Shown here one piece after another: positions 20,849 to 30,146 of a stretch of DNA of 64,000 nt. Source of the stretch: Rhodobium orientis (GTDB taxonomy: Bacteria; Pseudomonadota; Alphaproteobacteria; Rhizobiales; Rhodobiaceae); assembly GCF_003258835.1 (NCBI RefSeq), contig NZ_NPEV01000001.1, positions 124,001 to 188,000 on the forward strand, written 5' to 3'. Every line of letters starts with the position of its first letter. Position 1 is the stretch's first letter. Position numbers and translations under genes: made by a program. Below the pieces are notes generated by a model. That model saw only the letters and a program-made list of their open reading frames with translations, had not been told where the DNA came from and ran no database searches.

Positions 20849-20961
20849 AGGGGCGGAAATCCGGTCCCGTGTCCGGGTTCGGGTCCTTTGACCCCAAATA
20901 GTGTTCCGCAAGGTTTTTGCACGAGGCGCTCGTTGGGAGCCGAGCAATTCGAAAGGGACAA

Positions 20962-21858
20962 ATGGAAATTCTACTGGCGGAAACGTCTCGGTTGGGGCGA
21001 CGGGTAATTGCAGAGATGCTGGAGCGGCGCGGTGACGTCGTGCATTGCTGTGGCGACGGTCATGAGGCGCTCAGGGAACTGCACGACAACCCCGATATCG
21101 ATGTGCTGCTGACGAGCATCGAGCTGCCCGGCGTGTGCGGTCTGGAACTGTGCTGGGATGCGCGCATCCTGGCCGAGACAAGGGCGCCCATCTACATCAT
21201 CATCATGTCGTCGAGCCGCGAGCGCTCGATGCTGGTGGAGGTGCTGGACAGCGGCGCCAACGACTTCTTCCGCAAGCCGCCGCTGGAGGCGGAACTGCAC
21301 GCGCGGATGCGCTCGGCCGAACGGCTCCTGAAGGCGCAGCGTGAGATCCTCTGGCTGTCGCAGACCGACTCGCTCACCGGCGTGCTCAATCGCCGCCACT
21401 TCTTCAGCCTCTTGGGCGAGGAGATCGAGCGCCTCAGCGGCGACCCCCTGTCGCTGGTCATGCTCGACATCGACCGCTTCAAGGGCATCAACGACCGCTA
21501 TGGCCACGATATCGGCGACAAGGTAATCCAGTCGCTGGCGGCGCAGTTCAACGGTCGGACCGGAATTTTCGGGCGCGTCGGCGGCGAGGAGTTCTGCTGG
21601 GCGCTGCCCGGCTGTCCGCTGTCGCTGGCGGTCGATATGGCCGAGGAGGTCCGCATCGCCATCGAGAGCGGCGTGGTCGCGAGCCCGCTCGGTCCGATCC
21701 GCTTCACCAGCAGCCTCGGCGTTGCCCAGCACCATGCCGGCGATACCGTCGAGGACCTGTCGCGACGCGCCGACGAGGCGCTCTACGACGCCAAGGAGTC
21801 CGGCCGCAACCGGGTCAGCACGCGCCTTGCGAAACCGCCGCAACTGCTGACGGCGTAG
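20962..21858 (+). CDS. Diguanylate cyclase with degenerate receiver domain
   Basis: 298 residues, PleD-like order: receiver domain (about 1-125) then GGDEF domain (about 145-290). The GGDEF active site is GGEEF with an intact nucleotide-binding LDIDRFKGINDRYGHDIGD region, so c-di-GMP synthesis from GTP is likely. The receiver lacks its acidic pocket: the N-terminal Asp pair is AET and the phospho-acceptor Asp is replaced by Ser in LLTSIELPG, though the Lys (FRKPP) remains. No RxxD inhibitory site precedes GGEEF. The start is ATG 20962 after GAAAGGGAC. Confidence 0.87.
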   Translation: MEILLAETSRLGRRVIAEMLERRGDVVHCCGDGHEALRELHDNPDIDVLLTSIELPGVCGLELCWDARILAETRAPIYIIIMSSSRERSMLVEVLDSGANDFFRKPPLEAELHARMRSAERLLKAQREILWLSQTDSLTGVLNRRHFFSLLGEEIERLSGDPLSLVMLDIDRFKGINDRYGHDIGDKVIQSLAAQFNGRTGIFGRVGGEEFCWALPGCPLSLAVDMAEEVRIAIESGVVASPLGPIRFTSSLGVAQHHAGDTVEDLSRRADEALYDAKESGRNRVSTRLAKPPQLLTA

Positions 21859-21864
21859 CTTGCC

Positions 21865-23361
21865 TCACTCCGCCTCGGCCATGTCCGCCTGGATCTGCCG
21901 GCGCTGAAACAGCCAGTATTTGGTGTTGGATTCCACATAGTTCTGCTTGTCGCAGGCGGCATCGAGGCCGTGGATCGCCGGTGCGAGGCGGTTATCGAGG
22001 CGTTCGATGGCGGCCATCCATGCGCCGTCTTCCTTCAGGGCGCGCACCGCGTCCTGTTCGTCGCGGATGAAGTTCTGCCAGGCAAGGCATGGATAGGTCT
22101 TCCGGTCCCGCGCCAGCCGGGTGCGGGCAAACCGCAGCGCGGAGGTCATGCGGCGCTCTGTGAGACTGGAACAGGCGGGCGCGAAGGCCTCAAGGGCCCA
22201 GGACCGGGCCTCTTCCATGGCCAGCATGGCGCGGTAGTGCTTGTCGCTGAGATAGCCCGTGATGGCGTCGCCGAGGGCGTCGGTTTCTTCCAGAACGATG
22301 TGGCAGGCTTCCAGGCCGGAGGTCGCCACGGCGGCGGCTTCCGCGTCGGGCATCTCCGCCGCCTCGCCGCCGCAGACCGCTTCGGTCAGCTTGATGTCGG
22401 CGGCAAGGCGGACGGCGAGGCGGGTGGTCTCGCCAAGGGTCCTGGCTTCCGCAAGGGCGGCGGCGTTCCGGGTGCGCACGGCCAGCCTTTCGGCACACGT
22501 CTCCGCTGGCAGGCCGCCGGGGACAAAGCCGAGAACCTCCTCGGCGGTCTTGCCGATGGGCAGCGGCGGCAAGGCGGTGAGCACGACGAGAGCTTGGCGC
22601 GGCAGGCCGGTGGTCGGGTCCGCCGCCGGGCTGGTGGCGACCGGCGTCGCCGGCACGCCGGGAGCATTGCCGGTCAAAAAGCCGGCGCGGTCCGTCCCCG
22701 CGAGACCGAAACGGGCCAGCCCGTCGGCGCAGAACGCCTCCATCGAGGTGCGGCCGCGGGCCATGGAGGCGGCAAAAGAGCCGTTGCCGCATTCGGCCGC
22801 GAAGTAGCCGCCTTCAGCGCGCAGGTCGGCCCCGGTCTGGCCGGCGAGGCGGGCGCCAAGACCGTCGGAGAGGGCGAGGCCGGAGCAGCTCTTGGCGACC
22901 TGATCGGCATAGCAAAGGTCGCTCGCGATGGCTGCGACCTCGTCCTCCGGCAACATCAGTTTCGGTTTGCCGCGGGGCGCAAGCAGCCCGGCGCGGCGGC
23001 TGCCCGCAGGGCCGAAAAGGGCGAGAACGCCGCTGCACGCTTCGTCGCGGCCGAGCCGTCCCTGGCTGGCGTAGAATTCGGCGTAGCCGGCGCTGCAGGC
23101 GGCCCGGGTCGGGGAATCGTCGCCGCGCAGTCGGGCGCCGGCCTCTTCGGCCAGACGTGCCTCGGTGCCGTCCGGCATGGTGACGGCCTTGCGGCAGCGC
23201 GAGGCGGCGGCAACGGCGTGGCAGAAGTCCCGGGCGATGCCGCCCGGATCGGGCGCTTCGGGCGCCGCAGGGTCCGCCGGAGCGGTCTCCTGCTGCGCGG
23301 CGGCATCGAGCGGCGCGCCAAGGGCGACGACAAGCGCAAGGGCGATCGACAGACGGGTCAC
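21865..23361 (-). CDS. Secreted Cys-rich protein with internal duplication, unknown function
   Basis: 498 residues from the GTG at 23359-23361, which has CTGGAG upstream and gives a clean signal peptide (IALALVVALGAPLDAAAQQ). Two tandem units of about 85 residues lie near 45-130 and 145-230: each runs FCHAV/LCYAD, a GARL segment, AACSAGYAEFYASQGR or AECGNGSFAASMARGR, then EACSGVLALFG or EAFCADGLARFG and RAGLL/RAGFL. The remainder is helical with further cysteines. I do not recognise the family. The protein is probably periplasmic. It is convergent with the diguanylate cyclase gene (6-bp gap). Confidence 0.65.
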   Translation of the reverse strand: MTRLSIALALVVALGAPLDAAAQQETAPADPAAPEAPDPGGIARDFCHAVAAASRCRKAVTMPDGTEARLAEEAGARLRGDDSPTRAACSAGYAEFYASQGRLGRDEACSGVLALFGPAGSRRAGLLAPRGKPKLMLPEDEVAAIASDLCYADQVAKSCSGLALSDGLGARLAGQTGADLRAEGGYFAAECGNGSFAASMARGRTSMEAFCADGLARFGLAGTDRAGFLTGNAPGVPATPVATSPAADPTTGLPRQALVVLTALPPLPIGKTAEEVLGFVPGGLPAETCAERLAVRTRNAAALAEARTLGETTRLAVRLAADIKLTEAVCGGEAAEMPDAEAAAVATSGLEACHIVLEETDALGDAITGYLSDKHYRAMLAMEEARSWALEAFAPACSSLTERRMTSALRFARTRLARDRKTYPCLAWQNFIRDEQDAVRALKEDGAWMAAIERLDNRLAPAIHGLDAACDKQNYVESNTKYWLFQRRQIQADMAEAE

Positions 23362-23473
23362 GGCCGGGCTCCAGAGGGTCAAGGGCAATACGCCAAAGCC
23401 TAAAGCCACGACCGCGAGCTGCAACCTGCAGGCTCGTCCACCCGTTCACGTATCCGTGAGGCGAGCGGCCGCG

Positions 23474-25693
23474 TCAGCCGCCGAAAAGCTGTTCCAGGAG
23501 GCCGGGCGCGCGCTGTTTCTGCGGGATGATTTCCTGGCGCATGCCGGGCCTGCGGCGGGGCGCATCGGTGCCCCAGTCGTTGCCGTCCATGGCGACCGCC
23601 TCGGGCATCGGTTCCGGCGCAGGCCGGTAGCTGCCGGGCAGGTCGACGACGGCGAGCCCCTCGTTGGCGGTCTGCATGGTGCGGGCCCAGATCTTGGCCG
23701 GCAGGTTGCCGCCGGTGGCGCGCCGCGTTGGCGAATTGTCGTCGTTGCCGAGCCAGACGCCGGCCGTGAAGTAGCTGGTGTAACCGATGAACCAGGCGTC
23801 GCGGAAATCCTGGCTGGTGCCGGTCTTGCCGCCGGCCGGCCGGTCGCCGAGGGAGGCCTTGCGGCCGGTACCGCTCAGCACCGTCTCCCGCAGCATGTGG
23901 TTCATCATGCCGACGTCCGCGTCGGAGACCACCCGGCCGGGGCCGGAGCCCTTGCGCTCGTAGAGCAGCTTGTTGCTGGCCGTGCGGATGCGCTTGATGA
24001 CGTGCGGGACGACGCCGAAGCCGCCATTGGAGAACGGCACATAGGCGGCGGTGAGTTCCAGCGGCGTCACCTCTGAGGTGCCGAGCGCGATCGAAGGATT
24101 GGCCTTCAGCTTGGAGGTAATGCCGAGCCGGTTGGCGGTCCTGGCGACGCGCTTCGGCCCGACCTCGTAGGCGAGGCGCGCGGCGACCGTATTCAGCGAC
24201 TTGGAGAGCGCGCGGGTCAGCGACACCGGGCCGCGATATTCCTTGGAGTAGTTCTTCGGCCGCCAGCCCTTGATGGAGACCGGCTCGTCGACGCGGATCG
24301 TCTCCGGCGTCATGCCCTGTTCCAGCGCCGTCAGGTAGACGAAGGGCTTGAAGGCGGAGCCGGGCTGGCGATGGGCGGCGATCGCCCGGTTGAACTGGCT
24401 CTTGCCGTAGTCGCGGCCGCCGACCAGCGCCTTGACCGCGCCGGAGGCGTCGAGCACGACGACTGCTCCTTGCGTGACGCGATATTTCTTGCCGTCTTCG
24501 GAGAGCGTCTGGCGCAGGGACTCCTCGGCGGCGTGTTGCAGGTTCACGTCGATGGCGGTGTCGACGACGATGTCCTCGTCGAGCGAGCCGATGAAGCTCG
24601 GCAACTGGTCCATGACCCAGTCGGCGACATAGTTCTCGCTCGCCGAATTGTGCCGGCTGACGACGGCGGTCGGCGTCGCGATCGCGACCTTCGCCTCACG
24701 GTCCGTGATGAAGCCGGCGTCGCGCATGGCGATCAGCACGGTGTGGGCGCGCTTCTCGGCGCGTTTCGGGTGGCGGTTCGGGGCATAGCGCGACGGTGCC
24801 TTCAGCAGGCCGGCGAGGATCGCCGCCTCGGCCAGCGTCACCTTGCGGGCGGACTTGCCGAAATAGCGCCTGGCGGCGGCATCGACGCCATAGGCGCCGG
24901 CACCGAAATAGACCCGGTTCAGGTACATCTCCAGGATCTGCTCCTTGGAGAATTTCGCCTCCAGCCAGAAGGAGAGCACCACCTCCTGCATCTTGCGCCG
25001 GAACGTGCGTTCCGGCTCCAGGAACAGGTTCTTGGCGAGCTGTTGCGTCAGCGTCGAGCCGCCCTGGACGAGGCCGCCGGCATAGAGATTGGTGGCGATG
25101 GCCCGGGCAAGGCCGATCGGGTCGATGCCGAAATGGTAGTAGAAGCGCCGGTCCTCGATCGCCATCACCGCCTCGGGCAGGTGCGGGGGCAACTGTTCCA
25201 GGCGCACCGATTCGCCGCCGGTGTCGCCGCGATTGGCGAGAAGGCTGCCGTCGGCGGCGACGATCTTGACGTTGGGCGGGCGCTGGGGCACGGCCCATTC
25301 GGAGGTCGGCGGCAGGTGCGCGGCGTAGTAGCCGAGGAGGCCGACGAAGGCGATGGTGCCCCAGATACCGGCAACGACGGTCCAGTAGACGCTGCGGCGC
25401 AGGAACCGGGTGATGCCTCCGCCGCCACCGTTGCCGCCGCCACGCGAACTCTTGCGGCGGCCCTTGCCGCGCCGGCCGGACGCCGGCTTCTTTGCTGCGG
25501 TGCCGCGGGCGGCGGGTGCCTTGGTCTTGCTGCTCGTGTTGCTGTTGGCGGCTTTTTTCTTCGGCCGGGAGCGCGGTTTCGCGCCGCCGCTGCCCGTCGC
25601 GCGGTCACTCTCGTCGAGGCGCAGGTCGAGCGCCGGCGAACGCTCGCCGTCGTCGAATTTCGGTTCGATGCGCTTGGCGCGCCGAGTGGCCAT
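23474..25693 (-). CDS. Penicillin-binding protein 1A family (class A PBP)
   Basis: 739 residues, bifunctional peptidoglycan synthase of the inner membrane. A basic, Gly-rich cytoplasmic N-terminus (1-98), one TM (about 101-123), then a GT51 glycosyltransferase with the catalytic Glu180 in EDRRFYYHFGID and the GGSTLTQQLAKNLFL motif, and a transpeptidase with SAFK (Ser446), SLN (499-501) and KTGT. Everything needed for both activities is present. The start is ATG 25691-25693. The N-terminal tail is longer and more Lys/Arg-rich than in E. coli. Confidence 0.93.
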   Translation of the reverse strand: MATRRAKRIEPKFDDGERSPALDLRLDESDRATGSGGAKPRSRPKKKAANSNTSSKTKAPAARGTAAKKPASGRRGKGRRKSSRGGGNGGGGGITRFLRRSVYWTVVAGIWGTIAFVGLLGYYAAHLPPTSEWAVPQRPPNVKIVAADGSLLANRGDTGGESVRLEQLPPHLPEAVMAIEDRRFYYHFGIDPIGLARAIATNLYAGGLVQGGSTLTQQLAKNLFLEPERTFRRKMQEVVLSFWLEAKFSKEQILEMYLNRVYFGAGAYGVDAAARRYFGKSARKVTLAEAAILAGLLKAPSRYAPNRHPKRAEKRAHTVLIAMRDAGFITDREAKVAIATPTAVVSRHNSASENYVADWVMDQLPSFIGSLDEDIVVDTAIDVNLQHAAEESLRQTLSEDGKKYRVTQGAVVVLDASGAVKALVGGRDYGKSQFNRAIAAHRQPGSAFKPFVYLTALEQGMTPETIRVDEPVSIKGWRPKNYSKEYRGPVSLTRALSKSLNTVAARLAYEVGPKRVARTANRLGITSKLKANPSIALGTSEVTPLELTAAYVPFSNGGFGVVPHVIKRIRTASNKLLYERKGSGPGRVVSDADVGMMNHMLRETVLSGTGRKASLGDRPAGGKTGTSQDFRDAWFIGYTSYFTAGVWLGNDDNSPTRRATGGNLPAKIWARTMQTANEGLAVVDLPGSYRPAPEPMPEAVAMDGNDWGTDAPRRRPGMRQEIIPQKQRAPGLLEQLFGG

Positions 25694-25864
25694 AGTGATC
25701 TTACCCGCGTCCCGTCCGGAACTCCTCTCCGGCACCGACTCCCTCGTTGCAGGCTAAATGCGGCAATTTAAGAGGTGGTAAAGGATTGCCCGTCGCATGC
25801 AGCGTTTGCAGCCTATAAGGCGCAAAATGCGGCAGTTTTTCGGTGAACGGCTTTTTCGGGCGGT

Positions 25865-26161
25865 CTATTGGCCGGGGTTGAAGGCCGAGGCGCAGCGATA
25901 GCCGATCGGGCATTCGGGATCGTCGGCGGTCGGCACGAAGGCCGGGCGCGTCACCTGTTCGCGCGGGCACTGGGCCTCGCTGGAAACGAACCGGTAGTAG
26001 AGAAAGGTGGAGGTGGCGAGCACCACGGCACCGCTCCCGGCGACGAGGGTCTGCGCTTCGGTGCAGGTCATGGCCGTTGTGTTGGCGCGCGGCGCGGCGG
26101 CGGCTCCGGATCCGGCAAGGCAGAAGAGAAACGCGACCATGGCGGCGGCGGCACTGCGCAT
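25865..26161 (-). CDS. Small secreted Cys protein, paralog of next gene
   Basis: 98 residues with a signal peptide (MVAFLFCLAGSGAAAAP). The mature part has the pattern TAMTC...AQC...ECPIGYRC, shared with the protein at 26171-26521 (ITTMSC...GHC...SCFVGYRC). It is separated from that gene by 9 bp on the same strand, so this is a tandem duplication in one operon. Unknown function; four conserved cysteines suggest two disulfides in the periplasm. Confidence 0.68.
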   Translation of the reverse strand: MRSAAAAMVAFLFCLAGSGAAAAPRANTTAMTCTEAQTLVAGSGAVVLATSTFLYYRFVSSEAQCPREQVTRPAFVPTADDPECPIGYRCASAFNPGQ

Positions 26162-26170
26162 CGATTTCTC

Positions 26171-26521
26171 CTAGAACCGCCCGGGGAACCGCATGCGCCG
26201 CTCGCAGCGATAGCCGACGAAGCAGGAGGCCTCGTCGCGCGTCGGCAGGTGTTCGGGGGCAGTGCCCTCGCCGCGCTCGCAATGGCCGCGATGGGTGACG
26301 ATCCGCTTGTAGAGCCGCGGACCGTAATAGACGATGGCCGCACCGGCGGCCTCAACGGCATCGGCTGCCTCGGCGCAGCTCATCGTGGTGATGTCGATGC
26401 GCGGATCGGCGGCGGCAGTGCCGGAAAAAGCGAGGAAAAGGGCCAGGGCGCCGGAGATGGCGGCAGACGCGCGGACCGCCGGGCGTTGCTCGATCCTCCG
26501 CTGGCCCCCGCCGGTCGCCAT
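26171..26521 (-). CDS. Small secreted Cys protein
   Basis: 116 residues. An N-terminal stretch of about 40 residues ends in a signal-type hydrophobic segment (ISGALALFLAFSGTAAAD). The mature part has MSCAEAADAVEAAGAAIVYYG, then cysteines in GHCERG, ASCFVGYRCE. A paralog follows 9 bp downstream. The gene starts 1 bp after the stop of the DUF3775 gene, so all three genes on this strand may share a transcript. I do not recognise the family. Confidence 0.68.
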   Translation of the reverse strand: MATGGGQRRIEQRPAVRASAAISGALALFLAFSGTAAADPRIDITTMSCAEAADAVEAAGAAIVYYGPRLYKRIVTHRGHCERGEGTAPEHLPTRDEASCFVGYRCERRMRFPGRF

Positions 26522-26522
26522 G

Positions 26523-26933
26523 CTAGACGCCGATCGCTTCGAGGCCCTCGTCGAGATAGTCGGCGAGCATCGACATGCCGAGCAGGTAGCGCGCCGTGGA
26601 GCCGACGGCGCGGCCGCGGGCCATGTCGACGGCGTTGTCCCAGTCGGCGACGTCGTAGTCGCCGCGGCCGACCCAGGCGATGGCGACGAGTTCGGCGGAT
26701 TCGTCGACGTTGAGATCCTCGATCAGCGCCTTCAGCTCGTCGCGCGTCATGTTGTCGGCTTCTTCCTCCTGCAGGCCCTCATGGGCATGGGAGTCCGACA
26801 GCGATTCGGGATCGAACTCGACGTCGTGCTCGTGGCCGTCCTCGAAGGAGTCATCGACGGAGGATTCGATCAGCCGCGCCTTCTGGGCGAAAAGCCGGAC
26901 CGTGTCCGGATCGATGTTCAGCTCAACGGCCAT
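26523..26933 (-). CDS. DUF3775 domain protein
   Basis: 136 residues, acidic and cytoplasmic. The N-terminal LNIDPDTVRLFAQKARLIE and the C-terminal ELVAIAWVGRGDYDVADWD and TARYLLGMSMLADYLDEGL match DUF3775, a short rhizobial family of unknown function. Start at ATG 26931-26933, preceded by AAGGAGCTGTGAG. A longer frame to 27284 has no conserved sequence and crosses an R4 repeat. Confidence 0.8.
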   Translation of the reverse strand: MAVELNIDPDTVRLFAQKARLIESSVDDSFEDGHEHDVEFDPESLSDSHAHEGLQEEEADNMTRDELKALIEDLNVDESAELVAIAWVGRGDYDVADWDNAVDMARGRAVGSTARYLLGMSMLADYLDEGLEAIGV

Positions 26934-27431
26934 CTCACAGCTCCTTATCTTTCTCGTTCGGCGGGCTGTTCTGTCGACGTCAGGGCGAGACGTGCCGAGG
27001 GCAAATCCCACTCCCGCTCTAACTTTTTGTTGGAGCATCGGATCTTTTCGAAAACCGGTTCCCACTTTTCGCTCCCGCGGTGTTTCGGTTCGGTTCGACG
27101 CTCTTGTGCCTGCGGTCGTCAAGAATAACGCGAATCCTCTCCTGTGCCTGTTTTTTAGTACGGTTTCCCCGGCTTTTGAAAGTGCCCAGACGTCGCGACG
27201 AAATTCCGTCCCAATCGTGAAGAAGACTTTGCCGATATGGCCCGGCGCGCCCAATATGACGGGACGGGAACGGCGATGGCGCACGGCGGCGCCGAAACCG
27301 CAGGGCGGCTTGTCCCGTCGAAGGGCCCTGAACCGAAACCGACACCGGCATTCATCGCCGGTTCAGTGCCCTCCGGGCATCAACGGCGCGGTCGCCGGGC
27401 GCTGTCCGGCAAGGATTGATCTGGAGGACCG
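26934..27431. other. Gene-free stretch upstream of the DUF1800 gene
   Basis: About 500 bp. I see an R4 repeat at 27032-27074 and no gene. Promoters for the divergent genes at 26933 and 27432 should be here. Confidence 0.5.
27032..27074. repeat. Repeat family R4
   Basis: GAGCATCGGATCTTTTCGAA followed by AACCGGTTCCCACTTTTCGC, a dispersed element frequent in rhizobial genomes. A second, weaker copy is at 50657-50686. Confidence 0.65.
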
Positions 27432-28805
27432 ATGATTTCGAAGGACGCAATCACGGCACTGAAAAGATTCGGCTGCGGCCCGCGTCGCGGCGAAGCGGCC
27501 GGGCTCGCCAGCCCGCGCGAGTGGCTGGTGGCGCAGCTCGACCGTGCCGATGCGGCGCGGATCGACGATGCCGACCTGCCGCGCGCCGATCAGGCCCAGC
27601 GCGACCATGTCGCCTATCGCCGGGAACGCAAGCGGCAGCTTCGCGGCCTCGACAAGGACAACCGGGAGCAGATGGACGATCTGAAGCGGATGATGGGGCC
27701 GCGCCCGGCGGTCGACTACTACAGTCAGGAGATCAACGCCCGGACCCGCCACGCCATCGAAACCGATGCTCCGCTGGTGGAACGGCTGGTCGGCTTCTGG
27801 TCGAATCATTTCTGCATTTCGGCCGCCAAGAACGGCCGGGTGCGGGCGATGGCCGGTGCCTATGAGCGCGAGGCCATCCGGCCCTATGTGCTCGGCCGGT
27901 TCCGCGACATGCTGTTCGCCAGCGCCCAGCATCCGGCGATGCTGCTCTATCTCGACAACGAAAAATCCGCCGGCCCGAACTCGCCGGTCGGGCGCCGGCG
28001 GTCCCGCGGCCTCAACGAGAATCTCGCCCGCGAGATCATGGAGCTGCATACGCTCGGCGTGCATGGCGGCTACACCCAGGAGGACGTCACCAATTTCGCC
28101 CGGATCCTGACCGGCTGGTCCGTCGGCAAGGTGGATTCGCCGCGCGGCGGCGTGTTCGTGTTCCACCGCAGGGTCCACGAGCCCGGCGCCTTCACCGTGC
28201 TCGGCCGGCGCTATGGCGGGCGCGGCGTCGACCAGGGCGAGGCGGTGCTGGAGGACCTGGCGCGCCATCCCGCCACGGCCCGGTTCGTCGCGGGCAAGTT
28301 CGCGCGCCATTTCGTCGGCGACGGCGCGTCCGATGAACTGGTCGGGCGCCTTGCCGCGACCTTCCGCGAGACCGACGGGGACCTGCGCGAGTTGACCTAC
28401 GACCTGATCGCGTCCGACGAGGCCTGGGAGACGCCGGCGCAAAAGCTCCTGCCGCCCTACGATTTCATCGTTGCGACGGCGCGGGCGACCGGCTGGCGGC
28501 CGCAGGAGCGGCAGATGATGAAGGCGCTGAACGCGCTCGGCCACAAGATGTGGGCGCCGCCGTCGCCGGCCGGCTGGCCGGACGAGGACGATGCCTGGGT
28601 GTCGCCCGACGCCATGCTCGAACGGCTCGACTGGGCGCAGCGCATCGCCCGGCGCAAGGCGCCGCGCGAGCCGGTCGACCGGATTGCCGAGGACCTTCTC
28701 GGGCCGGCCCTCGACGACCATTCGCGCCAGGTGATCGCGCGCGCCGAAAACAAGGGCCAGGCCCTGGCTCTCCTTCTCATGACCCCGGGTTTCCAGCGGA
28801 GATAG
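27432..28805 (+). CDS. DUF1800 family protein
   Basis: 457 residues. Typical DUF1800 features: FGCGPRRGE near the start, LVERLVGFWSNHFCIS, GLNENLAREIMELHTLGVHGGYTQEDV (conserved core in two parts) and LTGWSV. The family is always found with a DUF1501 partner, here 4 bp downstream; the pair is presumed to be exported and to handle a surface or polymer substrate, but the activity is unknown. No obvious signal peptide at the ATG chosen. Confidence 0.88.
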   Translation: MISKDAITALKRFGCGPRRGEAAGLASPREWLVAQLDRADAARIDDADLPRADQAQRDHVAYRRERKRQLRGLDKDNREQMDDLKRMMGPRPAVDYYSQEINARTRHAIETDAPLVERLVGFWSNHFCISAAKNGRVRAMAGAYEREAIRPYVLGRFRDMLFASAQHPAMLLYLDNEKSAGPNSPVGRRRSRGLNENLAREIMELHTLGVHGGYTQEDVTNFARILTGWSVGKVDSPRGGVFVFHRRVHEPGAFTVLGRRYGGRGVDQGEAVLEDLARHPATARFVAGKFARHFVGDGASDELVGRLAATFRETDGDLRELTYDLIASDEAWETPAQKLLPPYDFIVATARATGWRPQERQMMKALNALGHKMWAPPSPAGWPDEDDAWVSPDAMLERLDWAQRIARRKAPREPVDRIAEDLLGPALDDHSRQVIARAENKGQALALLLMTPGFQRR

Positions 28806-28809
28806 TTCC

Positions 28810-30039
28810 ATGGTCCTCAGCGATCTTTCCCGGCGCCAGTTCCTGGCCGTCAGCGGCGGCCTCGCCGTCTCGCCGTTCCTGCCCGGCATTGCCGGCGCTT
28901 CCGGCCGCGATCCGCGGTTCCTCACCGGCATTCTGCGCGGCGGCGTCGACGGGCTCGCAGTCGTTGCCCCGGTCGGCGACCCGGACTACCAGAACGTGCG
29001 CGAGGGTCTTGCCTTCGAGCGCTCCGGGCCGAATTCCGGGCTGCGGCTGGACGGCTTCTTCGCGCTCAATCCGAACATGCCGCAACTCGCCGAGCTCTAT
29101 CGCAGCGGCGAGGCGCTGTTCGTCCATGCGGTATCGACGCCCTATCGCGAGCGCTCCCATTTCGACGGTCAGGACGTGCTGGAGAGCGGCTACGGGCGCT
29201 CCGGCGTCGGCGACAGCGGCTGGCTCAACCGGGCGCTGGAAGTCGCCGCGGCGAAAAAGACGATCGACAGCCGCGGCTTTGCCATGGGCGCGCAGTTGCC
29301 GCTGGTGATGCGCGGGTCGGCGCCGGTACTGTCCTGGATGCCGCCGGCCTTCCAGACGGCGAGCACCGACACCCGCCTCCGGCTCCTCGACATCTATACC
29401 CACGCCGATCCGACGCTGGCGGCGGCCATCGCGGAGGGCATGGAACTCGACGATCTCGTCGGCGGCGAGGATTCCGCCCGCGAGGTGATGCGGCAATCGC
29501 GCAAGATGGGCGGCGGCGGCAAGGTGCGCTCCTACCGCACGACCGGCACTGTCGCCGGCAAGGTGATGTCGGATGCCGACGGCCCGCGCGTCGGCGCCTT
29601 CAGCCTCAACGGTTGGGACACCCACGCCAACGAGCGGCCGTTCAAGGGCCGGCTCGGGCGGCAGCTCGAAGCGCTCGATGCCACCATCGGCGCGCTTCGA
29701 ACCGAAATGGGGCCGGTCTGGAGGGACACTGTCGTCGCGCTCGTCACCGAATTCGGCCGCACCGCGCGCATGAACGGCACGTCGGGCACCGACCACGGCA
29801 CCGCGACGCTGGCCATCCTCGTCGGCGGCGCCGTCAATGGCGGGCGCGTGATCGCCGACTGGCCGGGGCTGTCCGACCGCGCCCTCTATGACGGCCGCGA
29901 CCTTGCCCCGACGACGGACCTGAGGGCCATCCTCAAGGGCGTCATCGGCGACCATCTCGGGGTCTCGGAGGCCGCGCTTGGCGAAAAAGTGTTCCCAGGA
30001 AGCCGCGACGTCAGGCCGGTCCGCGACCTCATTGCTTGA
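28810..30039 (+). CDS. DUF1501 family protein with Tat-type signal
   Basis: 409 residues. The N-terminus SRRQFLAVSGG is a twin-arginine signal followed by a hydrophobic stretch, so export folded to the periplasm is likely. DUF1501 motifs: VHAVSTPYRERSHFDGQDVLE, GWDTHANE and TEFGRTARMNGTSGTDHGT; the metal-binding His/Asp pattern resembles the alkaline phosphatase/sulfatase superfamily. Operon with the DUF1800 gene. Substrate unknown. Confidence 0.88.
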   Translation: MVLSDLSRRQFLAVSGGLAVSPFLPGIAGASGRDPRFLTGILRGGVDGLAVVAPVGDPDYQNVREGLAFERSGPNSGLRLDGFFALNPNMPQLAELYRSGEALFVHAVSTPYRERSHFDGQDVLESGYGRSGVGDSGWLNRALEVAAAKKTIDSRGFAMGAQLPLVMRGSAPVLSWMPPAFQTASTDTRLRLLDIYTHADPTLAAAIAEGMELDDLVGGEDSAREVMRQSRKMGGGGKVRSYRTTGTVAGKVMSDADGPRVGAFSLNGWDTHANERPFKGRLGRQLEALDATIGALRTEMGPVWRDTVVALVTEFGRTARMNGTSGTDHGTATLAILVGGAVNGGRVIADWPGLSDRALYDGRDLAPTTDLRAILKGVIGDHLGVSEAALGEKVFPGSRDVRPVRDLIA

Positions 30040-30146
30040 ATTCGCTTGCGAAGTTCCGATATCGGAAAAGAGCTGCCGCAGTCAGAACCGGGGGAAACCG
30101 GGCGCGGCGGCGTCCGATAATCGGAGCAACGAGGGGAAGTTCTAGA

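Noticed and set aside
20849-20890. LexA (SOS) box near uvrB
   Set aside because: GTTC/GAAC half-sites occur but never with the 7-bp spacing expected in alphaproteobacteria.
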